Source of the DNA: Chloroflexota bacterium
Lineage (GTDB): Bacteria > Chloroflexota > Dehalococcoidia > Bin125
DNA length: 64,000 bases
Assembly: GCA_028875225.1 (NCBI GenBank)
Contig: JAPPFB010000012.1
Location: 356,985-420,984, forward strand
Reading direction: 5' to 3'
Position numbers and translations under genes: made by a program. The notes beneath the pieces were generated by a model. The model ran no database searches. It worked only from the letters and a program-made list of their open reading frames with translations, and was not told where the DNA came from. This document shows positions 16,528 through 24,318 of this stretch, piece after piece (the first letter of the stretch is position 1; each line of letters opens with the position of its first letter).

Positions 16528-17409
16528 GCCGCTCTTCCTGTCCCGCCGAGGCTACCCGGCGGCGCGGCGGCGCGAATCGGGGCTCATCCGACGCCAATCG
16601 TATTCTCGCCCGACTGCAGGTCTGCGACGGCAAGCGGCAATCGGATCGTGATGGTCGCGCTACGTCCCGGCTCCCCGCTCAACGGACCGACCTCGCCGCC
16701 GTCAGAATCTCCCGATTCTCCACCGCGTACCCGCGCCTCGTTATGTTGCCTCCCCGTGCTCGTTCTTCGCCGCCTGGCGCACGGCCCTGTTCCTGGTTTC
16801 GATCATGTTCTCCTTTCGAACGGTCGTCCGCGCGTTCGGACGTGTCTTGCCTGACCACCGAAGGATCGTTGCTTGGACCAACGTTGGAACGCGAAGCGCA
16901 GCCGACCAGGACTGCTCCGCTCACCACGGCTCTGAGAATCGGTCCGACCAGGACGATCTGCTTCAGCAGCTTCGCGAGTGTCGTTGCGCTCTCCCTTCAT
17001 GAGATTGCTGTGTTGACAGTCACGATCGCGAGGAACTGTTGCGCAAATGTGACGGAGTCCAGCGGATTTCGGGAGCGATCGCTTGCCGCTGCTGCCATCC
17101 GGTGACGCGACATGGAGCACGCGGCCCGACCGCTGTTCGGCTCGTCAGTCCAAGCGCGAGAGTCGCGGATTACCGTAGTGGTTGCGCTCCGGAACGGCTG
17201 ACTGGTCCACCGAGTCGGTCAAACCAGGCTGCTACTTGACCGCTTCTTCAGGACCACACGTCCTGTGCACGGATACCGCCGTTCATCAGTGCGCGGACTA
17301 CACAGCGGCTGGAAGACACTGACATCCAAGTCTGAACTGTCGTCCAGAGCCGCTGCGGCGTTCGCAGCGACTTCAGCAGGAGACGGTCGGTTCCAGACCG
17401 AGTCGGTCC
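16528..17409. other. 882-bp stretch without a convincing gene
   Basis: The frames open here have Ser/Arg-rich, low-complexity translations typical of non-coding frames. A minus-strand frame at 16679-16927 starts with a hydrophobic run ending in GC, but it lacks a proper signal peptide and start codon. I saw no tRNA, riboswitch core or terminal inverted repeat. Confidence 0.5.
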
Positions 17410-17583
17410 ATGTTTGAGCTGTTCCTCGTTCTACTCGTTGTCACCTGGCTGGGATTCGGATCCGCAGCACTGCTCCGGCTGAACGGGCACCTGCATATTC
17501 TGCGTCCGGCAGACATCGCCCTGCTGACGCTTGGACCGATGGGGCTCATGGTCGCGCTCGTGGCCAGGCCGTGGCTTCAATGA
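17410..17583 (+). CDS. Small two-helix membrane protein (57 aa)
   Basis: The frame encodes MFELFLVLLVVTWLGFGSAA at the N-terminus, a short polar turn, then a second hydrophobic segment around LLTLGPMGLMVALVA. I do not recognise a family. It resembles the 55-residue protein at 17869 in length, two-helix layout and the block LGP-x-GL near the end of helix 2, so the two are likely paralogues. No clear Shine-Dalgarno sequence is seen. It is first in a compact run of small frames on the plus strand. The paralogy is the main evidence that it is real. Confidence 0.5.
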   Translation: MFELFLVLLVVTWLGFGSAALLRLNGHLHILRPADIALLTLGPMGLMVALVARPWLQ

Positions 17584-17867
17584 CTACGCAGCCTCCAACC
17601 CTGCCAGGAAGTGCAAAGCGTGGTGACTGCCCGGCAGAACCTGACAGACTCCCACGCTCCCGCCGGTGGTCGAGCTCCGCGGTGACAGTGAGATTGCACC
17701 AGAACTACACGAAGTATCGTGACTGCCAGCACGGGAGTTACATAAGTCCGCTGAGAGTATTGCGCGGATGGCGACTGGCAGCAACAGACAGCGGGGGGCG
17801 GGATGTGAGAACGCAGGGCGCCGAGCGATCGGAAGCGTCGTTCGCCCGCGCTTCCGGGCAGTTCTGA
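17580..17867 (+). CDS. Doubtful 95-aa frame between the two small membrane proteins
   Basis: The frame overlaps the upstream stop (ATGA) and ends one base before the next ATG, which is how a translationally coupled gene would look. The composition (Ser, Arg, Thr, Pro, no recognisable fold) looks like a chance frame in GC-rich DNA. I list it because of the junctions only. Confidence 0.2.
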   Translation: MTTQPPTLPGSAKRGDCPAEPDRLPRSRRWSSSAVTVRLHQNYTKYRDCQHGSYISPLRVLRGWRLAATDSGGRDVRTQGAERSEASFARASGQF

Positions 17868-17868
17868 C

Positions 17869-18036
17869 ATGCATGATGCGCTGCTGGTAGCGGCCGTCGC
17901 GTTGTGGATTGGCGCCGCGCTGAGCGCTGCGCTGATCGCCGGGCGACAGGCGCTGAGCATCTCGATTCTCGCCATGCTGCTCGTGCTCGGTCCTCTGGGA
18001 CTGGTCTTTGTGATCAACCTGCGATTCCGAGGATGA
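17869..18036 (+). CDS. Small two-helix membrane protein (55 aa)
   Basis: The protein starts MHDALLVAAVALWIGAALSA and has a second helix around ILAMLLVLGPLGLVFVI, ending in a basic tail (LRFRG). It is similar in layout and in the LGP-x-GL block to the 57-residue protein at 17410. Its stop overlaps the next start (ATGA). The family is not recognised. Small paired membrane proteins of this kind may form a complex, be transporter subunits, or sense membrane state; the sequence does not decide. Confidence 0.5.
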   Translation: MHDALLVAAVALWIGAALSAALIAGRQALSISILAMLLVLGPLGLVFVINLRFRG

Positions 18037-18107
18037 CTCGACTTCTGATCGTGCTGGTTGTAACTCTGCTGGCCGCAGCGGCGGCACTGTTACTGCGTAC
18101 CTGCTGA
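18033..18107 (+). CDS. 24-aa single-helix membrane peptide
   Basis: The frame encodes MTRLLIVLVVTLLAAAAALL plus four residues ending in Cys. It starts inside the previous stop codon (ATGA) and ends 7 bp before the next gene. A basic residue, one uninterrupted hydrophobic helix and tight coupling argue for a real small protein, but a 24-codon frame is weak evidence alone. Confidence 0.4.
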   Translation: MTRLLIVLVVTLLAAAAALLLRTC

Positions 18108-18114
18108 GGAGATC

Positions 18115-18399
18115 ATGGTTGACCGAGAATCCGACGATGCTGCCGCGGCGCCGAGATCGGACGCGTACCGCGAGCGTCTGGTTTCCCGGCTGCCATCCAC
18201 GCTGGACGACGTTGATCGACGCGTCTACATCGCCGTCATCGATGTGTTCCTGCCCGAGCTGATCGAAATGCGGACCGAGTTGACCGCGCTGCGCGACGAG
18301 ATTCAAGGGACGCGCCGTGGCATGTCGTCAATGGAAATCCGCTTTGGACTCGTCGAGGCAAAGTTCAACGACTTCCTCGACCGCTTCACACCGGACTGA
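18115..18399 (+). CDS. Small acidic helical protein of unknown function (94 aa)
   Basis: This soluble 94-residue protein has no recognised domain. The first 15 residues are disordered-looking and acidic. The rest is predominantly helical with heptad-like spacing (ELIEMRTELTALRDEIQ, then SSMEIRFGLVEAKFNDFLDR), suggesting a short coiled coil. A good ribosome-binding site (GAGGAG) precedes the ATG at 18115. It follows the small membrane proteins by only a few bases and converges on the kinase gene at 18456, so it probably belongs to the small-protein operon. A coiled-coil adaptor for a membrane partner is one possibility. Confidence 0.6.
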   Translation: MVDRESDDAAAAPRSDAYRERLVSRLPSTLDDVDRRVYIAVIDVFLPELIEMRTELTALRDEIQGTRRGMSSMEIRFGLVEAKFNDFLDRFTPD

Positions 18400-18455
18400 C
18401 GAACACTCCCGGAACGATCTCCTGCGGCGCTGAGCAACCCGGCGTTGACCGTCGC

Positions 18456-20876
18456 CTACTCCGGCTCTGAACCGGGCTGATCCGGCTTCGCCATTCGGTA
18501 GCCGACACGAGGCTCGTTGAAGATGTACGCGGGACGGTCGGCATCCTCGCCCAGTTTGCGGCGCAGCTGTTTGACGACCGTTCGCACGGCGCCGGAGCGG
18601 CCGGGATGCGCGGGCCCCCAGACCGCTCGCAACAGCTCGGCGTGGGTACGCACCCGGCCCGCGTGCATACAGAGTTCAACCAACAACCGGTACTCAAGAT
18701 CGGTCAAGCGCACCGGCAGGCCGGCAAGCGAGACGCGGCGCTCCGCGTAGTCGACGAGGAGGTCGCCCGTGGTGAATGGCTCGGCCGGTTCGCTCGTTGC
18801 GCTGGTCGTCCAGCGGCGCAGCACCGTCTGAATCCGGGCGACGAGTTCCGTCGGCGAGAATGGTTTGACGATGTAATCGTCGGCCCCGTGTTCCAGGGCC
18901 CGAGCGACCCGCCGATCGCCGCCGTAAGCCGAGAGAAAGATCACCGGCAGTTCTTGCATCTCCGGGACCAGCTCCATGAGCTCGATTCCGTCCACCTCCG
19001 GCAGCATCAGATCCAGCAGGACGAGGTGCGGTCGTCGTTCGACGATCAGCCGCCACACGGCGTCGGGGTCACCGGTCAGGATTGGCTCATAGCCCGCCTT
19101 GGTCAGCGAGTCGCGCACATGCAGCAGCGTCTGCGGGTCGTCGTCCACGGCGAGGATCCGGACGCGCCGTTTCGCGCCGTGCTCCAGTTCCGCCCCGACC
19201 GGCGGCGTCGCAACCGGTTCGGGCGTGCCGGGAGTCTGAGTCGCGGGCAGCGTAAAGCTGAACTGCGCGCCGTAGCCCAGGCCGTCGCTTTCGGCCCGGA
19301 TGCGTCCGCCATGCGCCTCGACGAGTCCTTTGCAAATGGCAAGGCCCAGGCCCGACTCAGCCGCGGCAATGCCGGATTCGGCCGGGGAGCGTGAGAACTT
19401 GCGAAACAGCCGGGGCAAGTGCTCTGCCGAGATCCCCTCGCCCCTGTCGGTGACCCGGATCTCCACCTGGACGCCAACCGATTGCGCGGACACCTGGACG
19501 GGCGAGCCATCGGGAGAGTGGCGCACGGCGTTGGACAACAGATTGAGCAGTACCTGGGTGATGCGGCGCCGATCGGCCATCACCGGCGGCAAATCGGGCG
19601 GCAGGTCGATCTGGACGTTGCCGCCGCCATCCGGGCTGAGCAGCGAACTGCGTGCTGCTTCGATCAGTTCGCCAATCTCGACCGGCTCCGGCAAGATCGC
19701 CAGCGAACCGGCCTCGATCCTGGCGACGTCGAGCAGGTCCGTGATCAGTTCCTGCATGTGGTCGGCTTGCTGTTCAATGATTCGGTGGAACTGGGTCGCG
19801 GCGGCCGGGTCGAGCGTGACTCCCGACTGGACGAGGGTGGCGGCAGAGCCCTTGATCGAACTCAGCGGGGCGCGCAGCTCGTGGCTGATCATGGCCAGAA
19901 AGTCTGCTCGCATCTGCTCCAGCTGCTGCAGCGACGCGAGGTCCTGGAGCGTCACCACGACCGACACCACCTGGCCGTCGTCGGAGTGAATCGGCGTGGC
20001 GTTGATGATCGTGCTGACCTCACGTCCGTCGGGCGCCTGAAGCACGATCTCTTCTGCCCGCACTGTCTCCCCCGTGGTCAGCGAGCGTGTGAGCGGGAAC
20101 TCGGCCACGCTCAACTGGCGCCCGTCGCCGCGCCGATAGGAGAGTATGGGCAACAAGTCCTCGGGCGTCTGATCCGGGTCGCGCAGCCCATCGATGATTC
20201 TTCGCGCTTCGCGGTTGATTGAGATCGGCCTGCCGCCCTGGGCGTCGAACAGCACGACGCCGACCGGCGAGGTGTCGATCAATGTCTCCAGGTCTGCCCG
20301 GGCGCGCTGCTCGTCCCGCAGCCGGCGCGCGTTAGAGATTGCCATGGCCGCCTGAGAGGCGAACAGGCTCAACGTCTCCTCATCGTCGGCGCTGAACTCC
20401 GCGCCACCCTCTTTGTCGGCGAGATAGATGTTGCCGACGTGTTGTCCGCGGTGGCGAATCGGCGTGTAGAGAAAACTGCCCAGGGGCATCGGCAGCTCGG
20501 CAATGCCCAGCGAAATGAAATGCCTTGATCCATCGGCGACTCTGAGCGGTTCAGGGATCGCGGTGAGGTACTCGAAAAACTCCTTGCCATTGGGGAGGTC
20601 AAGGAGCGTCTGGTGATCCTGTTCGCTCAACCCAAAGGAAATGAACTCGAGCGAGCCTCCCGACTCATCCAATAACGTCATGCCGCCGCGTGTGGCCGCG
20701 GTCAATGAACGCGCGGCATCCAGCACTTCGCGCAGGACCACATCAAGTTCAAGATCCTCGCCGATCCGCAGGGCCGCATCGGTCAGCCGCGACAGACGCT
20801 CGCGCAACATGGCGTTTTCGCGTCTGAGCGCATCATCATTCTGCAAGTGTTCACTCCACTCCGAGCTGAACCTCAC
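18456..20876 (-). CDS. Histidine kinase fused to receiver and OmpR-type DNA-binding domain
   Basis: This 806-residue protein holds a whole two-component system. In order it has an N-terminal coiled coil, a GAF domain (about 40-185), a PAS domain (195-315) and HisKA with His332 in SHELRAPLSS. HATPase_c follows (435-545; Asn449, GESG-like GLGLAICKG). Then come a receiver domain (572-688) with Asp622 in LLDLMLPEVDG and Lys671, and a winged helix (700-796) ending in NEPRVGYRM. There is no membrane segment, so a cytosolic or diffusible signal is expected. It starts with GTG, and all catalytic residues are intact. The target is unknown; convergent neighbours are the small-protein operon and the halogenase gene upstream. 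Confidence 0.9.
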   Translation of the reverse strand: MRFSSEWSEHLQNDDALRRENAMLRERLSRLTDAALRIGEDLELDVVLREVLDAARSLTAATRGGMTLLDESGGSLEFISFGLSEQDHQTLLDLPNGKEFFEYLTAIPEPLRVADGSRHFISLGIAELPMPLGSFLYTPIRHRGQHVGNIYLADKEGGAEFSADDEETLSLFASQAAMAISNARRLRDEQRARADLETLIDTSPVGVVLFDAQGGRPISINREARRIIDGLRDPDQTPEDLLPILSYRRGDGRQLSVAEFPLTRSLTTGETVRAEEIVLQAPDGREVSTIINATPIHSDDGQVVSVVVTLQDLASLQQLEQMRADFLAMISHELRAPLSSIKGSAATLVQSGVTLDPAAATQFHRIIEQQADHMQELITDLLDVARIEAGSLAILPEPVEIGELIEAARSSLLSPDGGGNVQIDLPPDLPPVMADRRRITQVLLNLLSNAVRHSPDGSPVQVSAQSVGVQVEIRVTDRGEGISAEHLPRLFRKFSRSPAESGIAAAESGLGLAICKGLVEAHGGRIRAESDGLGYGAQFSFTLPATQTPGTPEPVATPPVGAELEHGAKRRVRILAVDDDPQTLLHVRDSLTKAGYEPILTGDPDAVWRLIVERRPHLVLLDLMLPEVDGIELMELVPEMQELPVIFLSAYGGDRRVARALEHGADDYIVKPFSPTELVARIQTVLRRWTTSATSEPAEPFTTGDLLVDYAERRVSLAGLPVRLTDLEYRLLVELCMHAGRVRTHAELLRAVWGPAHPGRSGAVRTVVKQLRRKLGEDADRPAYIFNEPRVGYRMAKPDQPGSEPE

Positions 20877-21073
20877 GGTCCCGAAGACGACCCGTGCGGA
20901 TTCAGCGGATCCAGCCTCCAGCGACCGTCAGGTGCAGCGTTTCGCCCGCCACACGGCAGTTGCATGACGCGACTGCGCGATTCGCACGAAACGTGCATAC
21001 CGAATCATAGAAGAACGGGTTGCTCGCCGGTTTGCAGCCAGTGGCAGTCATCGCGTCGGCTGCGCGGGCTGGG

Positions 21074-22579
21074 TTAACTCCGATACGCCCGATTCAGCGC
21101 CTGCCTCATCTGCAGGGTCTGCGAGGCCGCGACGGCGTTGGATTTGCGGTACTGGTCCCAGCGTTCGCGTTCGCGGCGGGACAGCTGCGGCTTCAACGAA
21201 GTCGGGACTCTGAGGCCGAGCAGCATCGAAGCGTAGCCGGCGTAGCCGAAGATCGTGGCGTTCGAGGTCAGCCGCGCCAACAGCCGTGATGGACCGACCT
21301 CGGCATAGCAGTCGACCATGTCCTGGATCTGGCCGAGCGGAGACTCGGCGCGGCAATGACGCCAGAACGGCGTGTCCTGGTGCTCGTTGAACTTGTAGTG
21401 CAACGCGAGGAAGTCGCGGACGTCGTCCCAGGTCGAGGCGAAGCGCTCGTTAAGCAGGTAGCGCAAGGAGTCGGTGAGGATTCGGTCGGAATCGGTCAGC
21501 GCCCAGGCCAGGTTATAGAGCTGTTCGATGATGAGGTGCAGCGAGGTCGCCTCGAGCGGTTCGACGAAGCCGGAGGCGTTGCCGACCGCGACGACGTTCT
21601 CGACGACGTATCGCTCGCGCCGTCCGGATGGGAACTTGAGCAAACGCAGATCCGCGCCGGCGAGCTGCGGCTGCAGCGCGCGCAACTCGAACTCGGCTTC
21701 TTCCTCGGAGCAGAACCGCGACGAGTACACGTAGCCGCGGGTGACCTGATCCTCGAAGTCGATTCGCCAGCACCAGCCGTGCTTCATCGTCGTCATCGTC
21801 GTGTAGGGGCGAATTGTGTCGTCCTCGGGGAAGTCGGCCCGCGACCAGGAGCCGACCACGGCGCGGTCGCAGTACAGCGCGTCGCGGTAGGAGATGTAGG
21901 GTTCGTCGAGCGCCTGGCCCAACAGCAGCGAGCCGAAGCCGGAGCAGTCGACGAACAGGTCGGCCTCGAGCTCGCGACCGCTGGCCAGCTTGAGCGACTT
22001 GAGCCCGCCGGACTCGTGGCGTTCGACGCTGACGACCTGGTCGGCGATCAGTTCCGCTCCCGAGGCGGCGGATTTCTGCTCGAGGTAGTCGATGAACGAG
22101 GCGTTGGGGATGTGGTAGGTGGCGCGCGGGTCGAGCGAGAGGCGGCCGTTGCGGATGTTCGCCGGGGAGCGGTCGCGGTCCATGATCGCGTTGAAGGGGC
22201 TGGCGTCGCGCATGTCGTGGAGGCAGTAGAAGGCGTTCCAGCGGGAGAGGCCTTCGATCCGCTGATCGAGATACTTGTCAAAGGTGTAGTTGAAGTGGGG
22301 CACGTCCTTGGCGCCCCACTCGAAGCGCAGGCCCAGCTTCCAGCTGGGGCGGACTTCGCGATGGAACTCGTTGCGGTCGATGCCCAGGTGCTCGTGCAGG
22401 TGGACGGGCACGGCGGGGGTGGTCGACTCGCCGACGCCGATGATCGGGATGTCGGGCGAGTGGACGACGGTCAGCTTGACCTGGGGCAGCATCCGCCGAA
22501 ACGTCAGGGCGGCGAGGAATCCGGCGCTTCCGCCGCCGACCACGACGGCGCTGCGGATCGGTGCGGGCTCGGCGCTCAT
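21074..22579 (-). CDS. Flavin-dependent (tryptophan halogenase-type) monooxygenase
   Basis: These enzymes use FADH2 and oxygen to make hypohalous acid and chlorinate or brominate an aromatic substrate. The 501-residue protein has the FAD-binding start VVVGGGSAGFLAAL, the GVGESTTP motif, and Lys81 in SWKLGLRF at the place of the catalytic lysine. The diagnostic WxWxIP motif appears as WCWRID (269-274), with the last residue changed. The catalytic glutamate block reads VEPLEATSLHLI (Glu343). Length and domain order match known halogenases. No flavin reductase or biosynthetic cluster is adjacent, so the substrate is unknown. The frame opens upstream, but the ATG at 22579 places the Rossmann motif correctly. 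Confidence 0.82.
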   Translation of the reverse strand: MSAEPAPIRSAVVVGGGSAGFLAALTFRRMLPQVKLTVVHSPDIPIIGVGESTTPAVPVHLHEHLGIDRNEFHREVRPSWKLGLRFEWGAKDVPHFNYTFDKYLDQRIEGLSRWNAFYCLHDMRDASPFNAIMDRDRSPANIRNGRLSLDPRATYHIPNASFIDYLEQKSAASGAELIADQVVSVERHESGGLKSLKLASGRELEADLFVDCSGFGSLLLGQALDEPYISYRDALYCDRAVVGSWSRADFPEDDTIRPYTTMTTMKHGWCWRIDFEDQVTRGYVYSSRFCSEEEAEFELRALQPQLAGADLRLLKFPSGRRERYVVENVVAVGNASGFVEPLEATSLHLIIEQLYNLAWALTDSDRILTDSLRYLLNERFASTWDDVRDFLALHYKFNEHQDTPFWRHCRAESPLGQIQDMVDCYAEVGPSRLLARLTSNATIFGYAGYASMLLGLRVPTSLKPQLSRRERERWDQYRKSNAVAASQTLQMRQALNRAYRS

Positions 22580-22915
22580 GGCGCGGACACCCTTCGCAAG
22601 CCGGGACTCGGGTCCCAAGCTGGTTCTCTCCCCCGATCTCGCCCGCGGCGAACTCCGGGAAGGGGATCGGGGCTGGGAACGGGGAGGTTTTCGGGGGCTG
22701 TGGCGTGGTCTCCCGGCGAGGACTGCGGATCGTGCGTTTTGGCGTCCGGATTTGTCCAGATTTGTCCAGATTCTTCTGGATTGGTCCAGATGTGGCTCAG
22801 TTTGGTCAGGTTTTGACCAAGGAATTCCTGGAAATCGCAGGAATATGCAGTTCCGGGGGACGGTCCTCGGAGTTCGTCCGTCGTGGCCGGGTTGTGTGAG
22901 CGCATATGTTCTGAC
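22580..22915 (-). promoter_or_regulatory. Long leader of the halogenase gene, counterpart of the gltX leader
   Basis: Read on the minus strand, GTCAGAACATATGCGC (22915-22900) is identical to the 16-mer upstream of gltX, and TAACGT lies 8 bp before its ATG, as TACAGT does there. Direct repeats of the type AAATCTGGAC follow (about 22795-22740). A 109-codon frame starts in the 16-mer and ends in the ATGA of the halogenase start. Both possible upstream peptides contain Q-I-x-T-N-P. The rest of the gap, to 23039, shows nothing I can name. Confidence 0.45.
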
Positions 22916-23039
22916 GTTATCGGGGATGTGGTTCGGGTGGGGAGGGTGAGACCCGGCCGTGGACGCCGCCAGAATAGTCGGCGCTTGATGGGCTCGTCCT
23001 CTCGTGGACCGTTGCGACTGGGTGTGGTCAGCGGGGCAG

Positions 23040-23068
23040 TTGAGACCTCAAGGTCAAAGCACTAGCCT
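23040..23068 (+). promoter_or_regulatory. Putative promoter with palindromic operator
   Basis: TTGAGA (23040-23045) and TAGCCT (23063-23068) are separated by 17 bp, a good sigma-70 layout. The spacer carries the inverted repeat GACCT-CA-AGGTC (23044-23055), which overlaps the -35 box and could be an operator. It lies 81 bp before the ATG of the binding-protein gene that opens the catabolic operon. Confidence 0.4.
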
Positions 23069-23148
23069 CACGGCGTCCGAATCCGAGCAGCCTGGTGACG
23101 CAATCCTGTCTCCGACCGCTTGCGACGGACGGAAGGAGACGGCACTCA

Positions 23149-24255
23149 ATGCCAAGACTGCGAACCTCACACCTTGTCTATCTGATCGCTTCCCTGTTCA
23201 TTGTCCTCGGAGGAGTCCTTGCCGCCTGCGGCGGCGACGACGAACCTGAGGGACCGGCAGACGACGTCAAGATCGTCTTGCAGTGGGTTGTCCAGGCCCA
23301 GTTCGCCGGGTACTACGTGGCGCTGGAGAAGGGCTTCTACGAGGAGGAGAACCTGAACGTCGAGATTCAGCCCGGCGGCCCCGACATCCTGCCAGTGCAG
23401 CTGGTCGCGGCGGGCGCGGCGGAGCTGGCGGTGCAGCCGTTTGCGGTGGTGTTGTCGGCGCGTGACCAGGGCATCGACGTGGTGGCCGTGGCGCAGGTCT
23501 TCGAGCGCTCCGGCTACCGGCTCGTCTCCTGGGCCGACGACGGGATCACCTCGCCCGAACAGTGGGGCGGCAAGAAGCTCGGCGTGTGGGCCGGACACGA
23601 GATGGTCTCGGCCACGATCAACAAGTACGGCCTGACCGAGGGTTCGGGCGACGACCAGGTCGAACTGGTCGGCCAGGGCTTCGACATGCAGCTCTTGCTG
23701 GAGCGCCAGGTCGATCTCGCCTCGGCGATGATCTACAACGAGTTCGCACAGTTGATTGCGGCCGGCAACCCGGTCAGCGACTTCCGTGTGGTCGACTTCG
23801 GCGACCATGACACCAACACCCTTGAAGACGCGCTGCTGGCGCGCGGCGAATGGCTCGAAGACGAGGACAACCAGGACATCGTGACTCGCTTCCTGCGCGC
23901 TTCAGCCAGGGGCTGGGCGGTCTGCGCCGACGATCCCGAGGAGTGCGTTGAGATCGTGCTCAAGTACGGTCCAGCGCTGCCGCGGGCGCACCAGACCTGG
24001 ATGATGAACGAGATCAACAAGCTGATGTGGCCGTCGTCCAAGGGTTGGGGCGTGATCGACCACGAGTCGGCGTCGCGAACCGCCGACATCATGCTGGAGT
24101 ACAACGTGATCTCCGAGGCCGCCGACCTGGATGCGGCGTACACCAACGACTATGTCGAAGCGGCGTTGGAGGACTTCTCTGACGACGACCGATTCCGCAA
24201 TGATTACGATCCGCTGGATCTCGACGTTGAGGATCTCCTGCCCGACGACAGTTAA
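23149..24255 (+). CDS. NMT1/THI5-type substrate-binding lipoprotein
   Basis: This 368-residue periplasmic binding lipoprotein belongs to the family that binds thiamine pyrimidine precursors, pyrimidines, taurine or related small molecules. The signal peptide ends in the lipobox LAAC, followed by a short acidic linker. The fold begins at VKIVLQWVVQAQFAGYYVAL and includes PGGPDILPVQLVAAGAAELA, typical of the group. AAGGAG lies 11 bp before the ATG at 23149. It is the first gene of an operon with two SsuC-type permeases and an ATPase at 29538-32070 and hydrolytic ureide enzymes between, so the cargo is probably the substrate of dihydropyrimidinase or a precursor. Unlike the family-5 binding proteins in this window it lacks a Gln-rich spacer. 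Confidence 0.85.
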   Translation: MPRLRTSHLVYLIASLFIVLGGVLAACGGDDEPEGPADDVKIVLQWVVQAQFAGYYVALEKGFYEEENLNVEIQPGGPDILPVQLVAAGAAELAVQPFAVVLSARDQGIDVVAVAQVFERSGYRLVSWADDGITSPEQWGGKKLGVWAGHEMVSATINKYGLTEGSGDDQVELVGQGFDMQLLLERQVDLASAMIYNEFAQLIAAGNPVSDFRVVDFGDHDTNTLEDALLARGEWLEDEDNQDIVTRFLRASARGWAVCADDPEECVEIVLKYGPALPRAHQTWMMNEINKLMWPSSKGWGVIDHESASRTADIMLEYNVISEAADLDAAYTNDYVEAALEDFSDDDRFRNDYDPLDLDVEDLLPDDS

Positions 24256-24265
24256 TCCGAATGGG

Positions 24266-24292
24266 CGGCGGCCGACCGAATCTCGGCCGCCG
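24266..24292 (+). terminator. Intra-operon hairpin after the binding-protein gene
   Basis: CGGCGGCCGA and TCGGCCGCCG form a 10-bp stem with a 7-base loop 11 bp after the stop. No T-run follows. Such hairpins often protect the binding-protein message or reduce read-through, giving more binding protein than enzymes. Confidence 0.6.
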
Positions 24293-24318
24293 TCTGACCC
24301 TGACAGAGGCGGTGAACC

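Noticed and set aside
16679-16990. Possible small lipoprotein on the minus strand (hydrophobic run ending LVGC)
   Set aside because: There is no ATG, GTG or TTG far enough upstream to give a proper signal peptide. An Arg interrupts the hydrophobic stretch and the rest is low-complexity.
22916-23148. TPP riboswitch before the NMT1/THI5-type binding protein
   Set aside because: The CTGAGA core and the matching 3' half are absent, which also weighs against thiamine precursors as the cargo.
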